Shown here one piece after another: positions 53,357 through 63,461 of a stretch of DNA of 64,000 nucleotides. This DNA is from DATKNA01 sp963786765 (GTDB lineage: Bacteria > Actinomycetota > Actinomycetes > Actinomycetales > Kineosporiaceae): positions 186,001-250,000 of the forward strand of contig CAWBAJ010000019.1 in the NCBI GenBank assembly GCA_963786765.1. Direction: 5' to 3'. Below the pieces are notes generated by a model. That model was not told the origin of the DNA and did no database searches. It saw nothing but the letters and a program-made list of their open reading frames with translations. Numbering within the stretch: position 1 is the stretch's first letter; each line of letters begins with the position of its first letter. The position numbers and the translations under genes are program-made.

Positions 53357-53449
53357 CAGGATCATGTACGCGAGATGCGTGCGCAGGGACGCATCGTCGA
53401 TCGCGCACCGTCGATCATGAGGGCCACGTATTCAGCGATCATGATCTTG
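53357..53449. repeat. degraded copy of the GATCATGCTC palindromic element, copy D
   Basis: Begins CAGGATCATGTACGCGAG and ends GCGATCATGATCTTG, with an interior GTCGATCATGAGGGCC. Arms and core are recognisable but carry several changes, and the unit is about 93 bases long. It is 23 bases downstream of copy C and in the opposite orientation. Confidence 0.65.
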
Positions 53450-53520
53450 CGGGCCGCTCGACACGACGTTGCTGGCGTTCCGGCCGCTTTTCGAGGGCCC
53501 TCGGCGCCGGGAAGCGGCCG

Positions 53521-53611
53521 GAACGCGAGTGACGTGACCTGAACCGGCCGGAGCGCGAGTGACGTGACCCGATACAGGCCCGAACGGGAGTGACGTGACC
53601 GGTACCGGCAG
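53521..53611. repeat. three 30-31 bp tandem repeats with core GAGTGACGTGACC
   Basis: Units at 53521-53550, 53551-53581 and 53582-53611. Each begins GA(A/G)CG(C/G)GAGTGACGTGACC and ends with a variable CCGG-type part. The 13-base GAGTGACGTGACC core is identical in all three. It lies 94 bases past the M23 stop and about 350 bases after the sigma-factor gene. Could be protein-binding sites; no regulator is known to me with this wording. Confidence 0.85.
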
Positions 53612-53704
53612 TAGAACTGGGACGCAGCGGCTTCTTGGTCAGGCGGTGAACAGGGAACTCCGCAGCGGGTCGACAGGACAGGGCCGCTCGTGCCGGGATG
53701 CGCC

Positions 53705-54408
53705 CTAGCCCCCCGCGCCCAGCGGCAGCAAGATCGGAGGCGCGGGCGGACGCAGCAGCGTCAGCGGGTCGACGTAGAGGTCGCCCCGCAGAGCACCCCA
53801 GTGCAGGCAGGTCGTCGGGCAGTGGCTCCCCGTCGTGAGCACCCCGAGCGGAGCGCCGGCGCCGACCGCGTCTCCGGCCCTGACCTCGGCGGTCACCGGC
53901 TCGTAGGTGGTCCTGAGCCCACCCTCGTGCCCGACCGCGACGACGCCGCGACCCGCGACTGCGCCGGCGAACGTGACAGTGCCCGCGCCGGCCGACAGCA
54001 CCCGCTCGCCCGGGCTGCCGATCGAGGTCAACACCGCGGTGCCCCGGCGACCACGGCCGCGGCCCGACGGCGAACCGCCGCAGCACCTGGGGTTGCGGAG
54101 ACAGCGGCCAGCGGAACCGGGCGCCGGGCGCGCGGGACTGCATGACGCCGCCGCTCGCGACGCCTCCGCTCCGGGCGGCAGCACTCGGCGGCGGCGGGAG
54201 ATCGCGGAGGGCGCTGCGGGCGCCGGGGACCTGACGGACGGCGGCGCCGGTGACGCGGGGCGGCGATGCGGACCCGCGCGGCGGGCAGGGCCACGAGAGC
54301 CGTGCCGGTGAGGACGGCAGCGAGCGCGACGACCACGGGTGCGGGGACATGCCGGGAGCCTGGCCCTGGGGCAGGGCGAGCGCTCGACGGCGTCCGGGGG
54401 TTGTGCAC
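53705..54408 (-). CDS. M23 family metallopeptidase (two frameshifts)
   Basis: Secreted or membrane-anchored peptidoglycan endopeptidase of the lysostaphin fold. The ATG at 54408 gives a Pro-rich start, then a signal/anchor helix (VVVALAAVLTGTALVALPAA). After a frame change near 54260: WPLSPQPQVLRRFAVGPRPW and PGHRGVDLD (first zinc His and Asp). After another near 54030: VLSAGAGTVTFAGAVAGRGV, VAVGHEGGLRTTYEPVTAEV (the H-x-G-x-x-T-x-Y motif), GVLTTGSHCPTTCLHWGALR (H-x-H replaced by L-H-W-G, the second metal His) and DPLTLLRP. Position between whiG and rpsB matches many actinobacteria. Confidence 0.87.
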
Positions 54409-54445
54409 GACGGGGCGCCGGCAGCCAGGTGTGGACGGCCGGGCT

Positions 54446-54533
54446 CGTGGCGGGTAAGGGTCGTGGCCGGGTCAAGGCTCGTGGCCGGGTCAAGGGTCGT
54501 GGCCGGGTCAAGGGTCAGGGCCGGGCTCAGGGC
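54446..54533. repeat. 18-bp tandem repeat upstream of the M23 gene
   Basis: CGTGGCCGGGTCAAGGGT repeats with an 18-base period: a shortened first unit at 54446, three near-perfect units (54462, 54480, 54498) and a degenerate fifth (CAGGGCCGGGCTCAGGGCT). It fills most of the 134-base gap between the aminotransferase stop and the M23 start, so it is in the M23 5' region. Confidence 0.85.
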
Positions 54534-54542
54534 TGGGTGAGA

Positions 54543-55826
<1,284 letters not shown>

Positions 55827-55878
55827 ATCCTCGCTCGCCGCCGCTCGGCGGGCACGCGCGGGCGCGACCGGGCGACGA

Positions 55879-55909
55879 TTGGGCCGGGGAGTGCTCCAGC
55901 GCGTACCCT
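55879..55909 (+). promoter_or_regulatory. possible rpsB promoter
   Basis: TTGGGC (55879-55884) and TACCCT (55904-55909) are separated by 19 bases, slightly long for a housekeeping promoter. They lie about 210 bases before rpsB, in the 291-base gap 55827-56117 between the divergent aminotransferase and rpsB. The gap otherwise holds only GC-rich leader and the AGGAGG ribosome site at 56104. Confidence 0.3.
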
Positions 55910-56117
55910 TGGTTCGCGGCCGGCGCGTCCGGCCGACTTCGCGTGCCCTCCTACCGCCCACCCGCGGCGGGGCGCTCCGCTCGGTCCGGCCCTTCCAGAA
56001 GAGCCGGTGCGGATGCCGGAGGCACCAGGCGCACCGGCCGACCGGCCGGCGCGAAGAACCGAGAGAACCGCGGCCGCCCGCCAGACGGGCCGACGCGGTC
56101 ACCAGGAGGAACACGGC

Positions 56118-57183
56118 ATGGCCGTCGTCACGATGCGCCAGCTCCTCGAGAGCGGCGTGCACTTCGGGCATCAGACCCGGCGCTGGAACCCCAAGATGAA
56201 GCGCTTCATCTTCACCGAGCGCAACGGCATCTACATCATCGACCTGCAGCAGTCGCTGTCGTTCATCGACCGCGCCTACGACTTCGTCAAGGAGACCGTG
56301 GCGCACGGCGGCACGATCCTCTTCGTCGGCACCAAGAAGCAGGCCCAGGAGCCGGTGGCCGAGCAGGCCGCCCGCGTCGGCATGCCGTACGTCAACCAGC
56401 GCTGGCTCGGCGGGATGCTCACGAACTTCCAGACGGTGCACAAGCGGCTCCAGCGGCTCAAGGAGCTCGAGGAGATCGACTTCGAGGACGTCGCGAAGAG
56501 CGGCATGACGAAGAAGGAGCTCCTCGTCCTGCGCCGCGAGAAGGACAAGCTCGAGAAGACCCTCGGCGGCATCCGCGACATGGCCCGCGTGCCCAGTGCG
56601 GTGTGGATCGTGGACACGAAGAAGGAGCACCTCGCCGTCGACGAGGCGCGCAAGCTCGGCATCCCGGTCGTCGCGATCCTCGACACGAACTGCGACCCCG
56701 ACGAGGTCGACTACAAGATCCCGGGCAACGACGACGCCATCCGCTCGGTCACGCTGCTGACCCGCGTGGTCGCCGACGCCGTCGCCGAGGGCCTGATGGC
56801 CCGCTCGCGTGGCGGGGACGTCAAGCCCGAGGCCGGCGCCGTGGCCGGTGACGAGCCGCTGGCGGAGTGGGAGCGGGAGCTCCTCGAGGGCCAGGCCGCC
56901 ACCGTTCCCGCCGCCCGGGGTGCGGCCGAGGAGGGGACCGCCGCCGAGACGAGCGCCGACGAGGCTCCAGTCGCGCCTGCGATCGAGCCGCAGAGCCCCG
57001 CCGGCGACGACGCCGGCCGCACTGGCGGGCGTGGGCGTCGAGACCACCGCCGACCAGGAGATCGGGGCCTTGACGGAGCCGGTCGCGACCGACGCCACCA
57101 CCGCTGACGGCGTCCCGGCCGGCGAGGCCCTGAACGTGGACGACCGAGCGCCTGACACGAGCCGTCCGAGCTCGAGGATGTGA
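56118..57183 (+). CDS. rpsB: 30S ribosomal protein S2 with long tail (probable 3' frameshift)
   Basis: AVVTMRQLLESGVHFGHQTR, RWNPKMKRFIFTERNGIYII and IDLQQSLSFIDRAYDFVKET open it. VNQRWLGGMLTNFQTVHKRL, GGIRDMARVPSAVWIVDTKK and IPVVAILDTNCDPDEVDYKI complete the S2 fold (~230 residues). The ATG follows AGGAGG. An acidic/Ala-rich tail follows (EWERELLEGQAATVPAARGA). In the current frame it ends as a basic, non-coding-looking stretch at 57107; one frame over, the tail continues ALAGVGVETTADQEIGALTE to TGA 57181-57183, 15 bases before tsf. I take that as the true end, with an indel near 57010. Confidence 0.95.
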
Positions 57184-57198
57184 AGGAGAAGAACCACC

Positions 57199-58028
57199 AT
57201 GGCGAACATCACGGCCGCCGACGTCAAGGCGGCTTCGTGACAGCACCGGCGCGGGGATGATGGACGCGAAGCGCGCCCTGGAGTCCAGCGACGGCGACTT
57301 CGACAAGGCCGATCGAGTTCCTGCGGGTCAAGGGCCAGGCGAGCGCGCAGAAGCGGGAGGGACGCACGGCGTCGAACGGGCTGGTCGCGGCCCATGTGGC
57401 CGACGGCGTCGGCACCCTCGTCGAGATCAACTGCGAGACCGACTTCGTCGCGAAGGGCGAGGTCTTCGCCCAGCTCGCGCAGCGGGTGCTGGACCAGGCG
57501 GTGAAGATCCAGGCGACGGACGTCCAGTCCCTGCTCGACAGCGAGATCGAGCCGGGCAAGACGGTCACGGAGCTGCTCGTCGAGGCCAACGCGACGATCG
57601 GCGAGAAGATCGAGATCCGCAACGTGGCGCGCCTCGAGGCCCCGTTCGTGGCCAGCTACCTGCACCGCACCAGCCCCGACCTGCCGCCGCAGATCGGGGT
57701 GCTGGTGGCCACCGACGGCCCCAGCGAGGTCGCGAAGGACGTCGCGATGCACGCCGCGGCGATGGCGCCCGGGTACCTCACCCGTGACGCCGTCCCGGCC
57801 GAGATCGTCGAGTCGGAGCGGCGGATCGCGGAGGAGAAGTCCCGCGAGGAGGGCAAGCCCGAGCAGGCACTGCCTCGGATCGTCGAGGGCCGCGTCGACG
57901 CGTTCTTCAAGGACAACGTGCTCCTGGAGCAGAAGTTCGCGAAGGACCAGAGCAAGACGGTCTCGCAGGTGCTGAAGGAGGCCGGGGTCAACGCCACCGG
58001 CTTCGCGCGGTTCAAGGTCGGCGCCTGA
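57199..58028 (+). CDS. tsf: elongation factor Ts (two one-base insertions)
   Basis: Guanine-nucleotide exchange factor for EF-Tu. The ATG at 57199, with AAGGAG upstream, gives ANITAADVKA. One extra G near 57230 then creates a false stop; removing it gives LRDSTGAGMMDAKRALESSD (the N-terminal UBA-like TGAGMMDAK motif) and GDFDKA. A second extra G near 57311 must be removed to reach EFLRVKGQASAQKREGRTAS, NGLVAAHVADGVGTLVEINC and ETDFVAKGEVFAQLAQRV. The rest is intact: RIVEGRVDAFFKDNVLLEQK and GVNATGFARFKVGA at the end. Essential and single-copy, so the insertions are very probably sequence errors. Confidence 0.96.
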
Positions 58029-58054
58029 CGCAGGGCAGCTGACCAAGGGGCCCG

Positions 58055-58089
58055 CCGCGGCACCCGGGCCAACGGTCCGGGTGCCGCGG
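58055..58089 (+). terminator. rho-independent-like terminator after tsf
   Basis: Perfect 13-bp arms CCGCGGCACCCGG (58055-58067) and CCGGGTGCCGCGG (58077-58089) with a 9-base loop, 26 bases after the tsf stop. No T-run follows, as is common in high-GC actinobacteria. It fits the end of the rpsB-tsf operon; pyrH starts 220 bases later with its own leader. Confidence 0.75.
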
Positions 58090-58308
58090 GGCCTGCCCGG
58101 GGCGGCAGCCGGCAGGCCCGCTCGGGTTGAGCCGGGTGGGTCCCGCTCGCCGCAGGCACAGACGGACGCCGACAGCGTGCGGCAGACTGATCACAAGTGG
58201 CTGGCACGGTAGCGGCCGGCGGGCACCCGCCGGCGAGGGGAGACGCCAGGGTGGACACGACGACCGAGCCGGAGCTGGCCATCGACCTCGACGGGACGCG
58301 GACCAGAG

Positions 58309-59067
58309 ATGGGGGACGAACTCGCCCCCGAGGCGGACGCCGCCGGGTCCGGACGCCCCCGGTACCGCAGGGTGCTCCTGAAGCTGTCCGGCGAGGTGTT
58401 CGGCGCCGGAAAGCTGGGGGTCGACCCCGACGTGGTCGCCCCACTCGCCGCCCAGATCGCCGAGGTCGTGCGCGAGGGAGTACAGGTGTCCGTCGTCGTC
58501 GGCGGCGGCAACTTCTTCCGCGGCGCCGAGCTGTCTCAGCGGGGCATGGACCGGGCGCGCGCGGATTACATGGGAATGCTCGGAACCGTCATGAACTGCC
58601 TGGCCCTGCAGGACTTCCTCGAGCAGCTCGGGGTCGACACCCGGGTGCAGACCGCGATCACGATGGGCCAGGTGGCTGAGCCGTACGTGCCCCGCCGGGC
58701 CATCCGTCACCTCGAGAAGGGCCGGGTCGTGATCTTCGGCGCCGGGCTCGGGGCCCCCTACTTCTCCACCGACACGACCGCGGCGCAGAGAGCTCTGGAG
58801 ATCAAGGCGGACGTCGTCCTGATGAGCAAGAACGGCGTCGACGGCGTCTACACGGCCGACCCGCACGTGGACCCGGACGCCCGCAAGCTCGAGCAGGTCA
58901 CCTACGGGGACGCCCTGCGCCGCAGCCTCAAGGTCGTCGACGCCACCGCCTTCAGCTTGTGCATGGACAACAAGCTGCCCATGATCGTGTTCGGGATGGA
59001 GGGTGAGGGGAACGTCGCGCGTGCTGTGCGGGGTGAGAGGATCGGCACGCTCGTGACGGCCGGGTGA
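58309..59067 (+). CDS. pyrH: uridylate kinase
   Basis: 252-residue UMP kinase of the amino-acid-kinase fold, allosterically regulated by GTP and UTP. YRRVLLKLSGEVFGAGKLGV is the P-loop region, then SVVVGGGNFFRGAELSQRGM, ADYMGMLGTVMNCLALQDFL, YVPRRAIRHLEKGRVVIFGA, GLGAPYFSTDTTAAQRALEI, and KNGVDGVYTADPHVDPDA. The end has DNKLPMIVFGMEGEGNVARA. The ATG at 58309 is used; no strong ribosome site is seen before it. Next in order is frr, as in most bacteria. Intact. Confidence 0.96.
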   Translation: MGDELAPEADAAGSGRPRYRRVLLKLSGEVFGAGKLGVDPDVVAPLAAQIAEVVREGVQVSVVVGGGNFFRGAELSQRGMDRARADYMGMLGTVMNCLALQDFLEQLGVDTRVQTAITMGQVAEPYVPRRAIRHLEKGRVVIFGAGLGAPYFSTDTTAAQRALEIKADVVLMSKNGVDGVYTADPHVDPDARKLEQVTYGDALRRSLKVVDATAFSLCMDNKLPMIVFGMEGEGNVARAVRGERIGTLVTAG

Positions 59068-59128
59068 TCACCCGCGGCGGGCGGTTCTGGCAGGCCGGCG
59101 CTGTCGCCGGCGCGACGAAGGAGCGACG

Positions 59129-59686
59129 GTGATCGACGAGACCCTCCTCGAGGCCGAGGAGAAGATGGAGAAGGCGGTGGACGTCGCCAAGGAGGACTTC
59201 GCCGCCATTCGGACGGGGCGGGCGAACCCGGCGATGTTCAGCAGGCTCCTCGTGGACTACTACGGCTCTCCGACGCCGTTGCAGCAGCTCGCGTCCTTCC
59301 AGACGCCCGAGGCGCGGACGATGATCATCACGCCGTACGACCGGAGCTCGATGGGCGGCATCGAGAAGGCCATCCGCGACTCCGACCTCGGGGTGAACCC
59401 CACCAACGACGGCACCATCATCCGGGTGGTCCTTCCCCAGCTGACCCAGGAGCGGCGGCGCGACTACATCAAGCTGGCGAAGAACAAGGCGGAGGACGCC
59501 CGGGTGTCCGTCCGCAACATCCGGCGTCGCGCGAAGGAGGAGCTGGACCGCATCGCCCGTGACGGCGAGGCCGGCGAGGACGAGGTGACCCGGGCCGAGA
59601 AGGAGCTGGAGCACGTCACGAAGCGCCACGTCGACGCCATCGACGACCTGCTCCGCCACAAGGAATCCGAACTCCTCGAGGTGTGA
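59129..59686 (+). CDS. frr: ribosome recycling factor
   Basis: 185-residue factor that, with EF-G, splits the post-termination ribosome. IDETLLEAEEKMEKAVDVAK, EDFAAIRTGRANPAMFSRLL, VDYYGSPTPLQQLASF and ITPYDRSSMGGIEKAIRDSD, then GVNPTNDGTIIRVVLPQLTQ and ERRRDYIKLAKNKAEDARVS, are nearly invariant. GTG 59129, with AAGGAGCG upstream. The stop is 4 bases before the next start, so it is cotranscribed with cdsA. Intact. Confidence 0.98.
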   Translation: MIDETLLEAEEKMEKAVDVAKEDFAAIRTGRANPAMFSRLLVDYYGSPTPLQQLASFQTPEARTMIITPYDRSSMGGIEKAIRDSDLGVNPTNDGTIIRVVLPQLTQERRRDYIKLAKNKAEDARVSVRNIRRRAKEELDRIARDGEAGEDEVTRAEKELEHVTKRHVDAIDDLLRHKESELLEV

Positions 59687-59690
59687 ACCC

Positions 59691-62163
59691 GTGACCGACG
59701 CTCCCTTCGCAGATTCCGCCCCCCGTCGCCGGCGGGACCGGGACCGTGCCGCGGGCGCGCCGGGCGACGTCGACTCCTGGGCCCACCTCGTGGGGCTGGA
59801 CGGCCGCCCCGCGGACGGCGGGCCGCCCACCGGCCCCGGTTCGCCCGACGAGGCGGCCGGCTCCGGAACTCCGGAGCCACTCAGCCGCCGTGCCGCCCGA
59901 CTGCGGGAGGCGCGCACGGACACCGACTCCCCGGCCGGTCCGCCGCCCCCCGGTGGCTCGCTGACGGCGTCGGGCGGCCTCCCCCTGCGGCCGTGGTGGG
60001 CTTCACCCGCGGAGCCCCCCGCCGAGTCCGTCCCCGCGGTTCCGCCGGCGTTCCGCCGCCCTGGGGCCGGAGCGGTTCTGCCGGACGTCACACCGGAGCC
60101 GCCCCGGCCCGTCCGGGACCAGCCATTGGCACGGCAGCCCGTGCGGGAGCAGCCGCAGGTGAACCCGTGGCCCGGAAAGGTGCGGCCCGCGTTGCCGGTA
60201 CCCGGTGCGGTCAGCGGCCGGCGTGCCTCCGGCCGCACCTCCGACGTCCTCCCCGACCCCGATCCGATGGTCCACGAGCCCGGCGTGCTGCTGGGCGCGC
60301 CGCTCAGGCCCGCCGAGATCGAACTGCCGCGGGAGGGCCGCGCTCACGCGCAGGAACGGCCGGCCCCGGAGGTGCAGCTGCCGCAGGACGCCGCTGCAAC
60401 CGCCGGGCGGGAGTCGGCCGGCGGCCCCGTCCTCGGCCGCCCCGTGCTGCCGTCAGCCGCTCTGCCCGGGCCCGTGCTGCCAGGTGTCGAGCCGTTCGTG
60501 CACCCCGACCAGGAGGCGCCGCCCCGTCGTCCCGCACCGGCCAGTGGTGCTCTCCAGATGCCCTCGGTGGCAGGCGGGGCGGCGACGACCGGGGAGCTCG
60601 ACCTCGGCTCGTCCGCGACGTCGCCGCCGACGCCGCGGACAAGGCCTCCCGGGCGGCGCGCTCCGCGCCCCACGCCGTCGAGGCGACGTCTCGGAGCTGC
60701 GCCCCTCCGTTTCCCCGACCTGAGCCCCGCCGGCCCGCCCCTCGAGGCCGGCGAGCCTCGCGGAGGCCGCGCCAGCGGCAGCCGCGCGGACAGCTCCGCG
60801 TTCCACCCCCGGAACCCCCGCACGCTCCCGTCGCCGGGGGACCACGCCAGCCCGCGGCGTGCCCGAGGCGCCGGCGGTGTCCGGACCCGCCAGGGGCATC
60901 CTCGGAACGGGCAGCCTCACACCCCCGGCGGGCGTCGCCGACGCCGCGGCTGCTGACGCCCTCGACGTCGTGGCGGGGATCGGCGCCGCGGGGCGGGCCT
61001 CCCGCCGCCGCGCCGCGTCGGAGGACGCGCAGGCCCGCGCTGCCGAGCAGCCGGCGGTGCGGTCACGAGGCGCCCACTCGTCCTGGCCGCCCCTGCGCGC
61101 GGTCGACACGCCTCCCGACGCTCCCGACGCTCCCGACGGCGAGGCGACCAGCCTGCTGCGCCCCGTACCTGCCGACCCGGCGTCCCAGGCCGCCCGCCTG
61201 GCCGCGCGGACGCTCCCGAGAGCTCGCCGCTTCCGGAGCGGGCGCCCGACGTCCCCCTGGCAGGCGCACGATCGCGCCGGGCAGGTGGATCACGACGTTC
61301 GTCCGGTTCCACCGCCGCGCTGAGCGCCGTCCCCGCGCCGGCCACAGGGCGGGCCGGGCGGAACCTTCCCGGCCGCCATCGGCGTCGGCCTCGGCCTCGG
61401 GGTGGTCGTCCTGGCCTCCCTGCTGTGGCGCAAGGAGGCCTTCGTCGTCCTGGTGGCGCTGGCCGTCGTCACGGCGCTCTGGGAACTCACCGCGGCGCTG
61501 GCGAAGAAGTCGATCACTGTGCCGGTCGTCCCCCTGGGGGTCGGCGCCGTCGGGATGCTCGTCTCGGCCTACCTCGCCGGCGAGGACGGGCTGCTGGTGT
61601 CGTTCACGCTCACCGCGTTCGGCGTCCTGCTCTGGCGGATCATCGACGGGACCCAGGGGGCGGCGCGGGACGTCGCGGCCGCGGTCTTCGTCGCGGCCTA
61701 CGTGCCGTTCCTGGCGGGCTTCGCCACGCTGATGCTGGCGGCGGACGACGGCGCGTACCGGGTGATCGTCTTCATCCTGGTGACCGTGGCGAACGACGTC
61801 GGGGGCTACGCGGCGGGCGTCCTGTTCGGCCGGCACCCGATGTCGCCCTCGATCAGCCCCAAGAAGTCCTGGGAGGGCCTGGCCGGCTCGTTCCTGCTCT
61901 GCATGGTCGTGGGCGCGGCGAGCGTCCACTTCCTGCTGAACGGATCGGTGCTCGCGGGGTTGGCCGTCGGCGCGGCCGCCGCCTTCACGGCGACCCTGGG
62001 CGACCTCTCGGAATCGCTCCTGAAGCGCGACCTCGGCATCAAGGACATGGGCAACCTGCTGCCGGGCCATGGCGGGATCATGGATCGGCTGGACTCGCTG
62101 TTGCTGACCGCGCCCGCCGTCGCGCTCCTGCTAGCCCTGCTGGTCCCGGCCGCAACGGGCTGA
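59691..62163 (+). CDS. cdsA: phosphatidate cytidylyltransferase with long Pro-rich N-terminus (frameshifted)
   Basis: The C-terminal 260 residues are a clear CDP-diacylglycerol synthase: about eight membrane helices from LGLGVVVLASLLWRKEAF, ANDVGGYAAGVLFGRHPM, and the signature SPSISPKKSWEGLAGSF with GDLSESLLKRDLGIKDMGNL and LPGHGGIMDRLDSLLL. It condenses phosphatidate and CTP. Upstream, from GTG 59691, lies an unusually long (about 540 codons) Pro/Arg/Ala/Gly-rich region (e.g. DVTPEPPRPVRDQPLARQPV), changing frame several times between about 60570 and 61340. It may be a genuine disordered N-terminal extension, as seen in some actinobacterial CdsA, or a separate gene. Only the C-terminal part is certain. 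Confidence 0.85.
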
Positions 62164-62209
62164 CGGCGTCGGGCATCATTCGCCCCGGCCGTGCGTTGGC
62201 CCGTGTGCC

Positions 62210-63389
62210 ATGACGAACTCCCGACCCGCGCTGACCCCGCTCCCGGCACCCACCGCCCCGCCTGCGGCCGTCCGCCCCGGGCAGCTCACGCTGGCGCCGC
62301 CTCGCCGGGCGAAGCCGCCCGCGCCATCTCGCGGACCTCACCCCGCAGGAGCGCGCGGACGCAGTCGCGGCGCTGGGGGAGAAGCCCTTCCGCGCCCGGC
62401 AGCTGTCCGTGCACTACTTCGACAGGCTCGTCGACGACCCGGCAGCCATGACCGACCTGCCCTCGACCGTCCGCGAGCGGCTCGTCGCCGACCTGCTGCC
62501 CACCCTGGCGACCCCGGTCCGCGCCCTGGACTGCGACGGCGGCACCACGATCAAGACGGTCTGGCGGCTCTTCGACGGCGCGCTCGTCGAGAGCGTCCTG
62601 ATGCGTTACCCCGACCGGGTGACGGTGTGCGTCTCCAGCCAGGCCGGCTGCGGCATGAACTGCCCGTTCTGCGCGACGGGGCAGGCAGGCCTGACCCGCA
62701 ACCTGTCGACCGCCGAGATCGTCGAGCAGGTCGCGGCCGCCGGCCGGGCCCTGCGCACCGGTCGCGTGCCGGGCGGGCGTCCCGGCGCGGCGGACCGGGT
62801 CGGCAACGTCGTGTTCATGGGGATGGGGGAGCCGCTCGCCAACTACAAGGCCGTGGTGGGCGCCGTCCGTCGTCTCACGGAACCCTCCCCGGCCGGATTC
62901 GGCATCTCCGCGCGGGGCGTCACCGTCTCGACCGTCGGCCTGGTGCCGGCGATCGAGCGGCTGGCCGCCGAACAGCTGCCGGTCACCCTCGCGCTCTCGC
63001 TGCACGCCCCGGACGACGAGCTGCGCGACGAGCTGGTCCCCATCAACACCAGGTTCACGGTGGCCCAGGCCCTGGACGCCGCCCGCGCCTACGCCGCCAC
63101 CACCGGGCGGCGTGTCAGCATCGAGTACGCACTGATCCGGGACATCAACGATCACGCCTGGCGCGCGGACCTGCTCGGTCGCGAGCTCGCCCGCCGTGGC
63201 TCCGGCTGGGTGCACGTGAACCCCATCCCGCTCAACCCGACCCCAGGGTCGCGATGGACCGCCAGCGATCCACGCGTGCAGGACGAGTTCGTCGCCCGGC
63301 TGCGGGCGCGGGGAATCCCCGTCACGGTTCGCGACACGCGCGGCCGCGAGATCGACGGGGCCTGCGGGCAGCTGGCCGCCGCGACCTGA
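62210..63389 (+). CDS. rlmN: 23S rRNA (adenine(2503)-C(2))-methyltransferase RlmN (one frameshift)
   Basis: Radical SAM enzyme that makes m2A2503 in 23S rRNA and m2A37 in some tRNAs. The ATG at 62210 gives a Pro-rich start. An extra base near 62318 shifts the frame; the true reading is HLADLTPQERADAVAALGEK and FRARQLSVHYFDRLVDDP. Then VTVCVSSQAGCGMNCPFCAT contains the CxxxCxxC iron-sulfur motif, VVFMGMGEPLANYKAVVGAV and STVGLVPAIERLAAEQLPVT the SAM-binding region, ALSLHAPDDELRDELVPIN and VHVNPIPLNPTPGSRW the core, and GREIDGACGQL the catalytic C-terminal Cys. A CAGCTGATCAGCTG palindrome lies just after the stop (63391). Confidence 0.95.
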
Positions 63390-63461
63390 CCAGCTGATCA
63401 GCTGATCACCGGGCCCGGCGCGGCGAGGTGATCGTGGAGAGCGCCGTGGCACAATCGCCCC

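Noticed and set aside
54409..54511. N-terminal extension of the M23 protein encoded by the 18-bp repeat (Thr-Arg-Pro-Arg repeats)
   Set aside because: The signal/anchor helix begins just after ATG 54408; a basic repeat in front of a signal peptide is implausible and lies in a different frame.
57199..57330. Programmed frameshift in tsf
   Set aside because: No slippery heptamer or pseudoknot is seen, two separate shifts would be needed, and neighbours show the same random indels.
55827..58046. Minus-strand frame continuing upstream of the aminotransferase across rpsB and tsf
   Set aside because: Only the part up to about 55826 has aminotransferase motifs; the rest is antisense to two ribosomal/translation genes.
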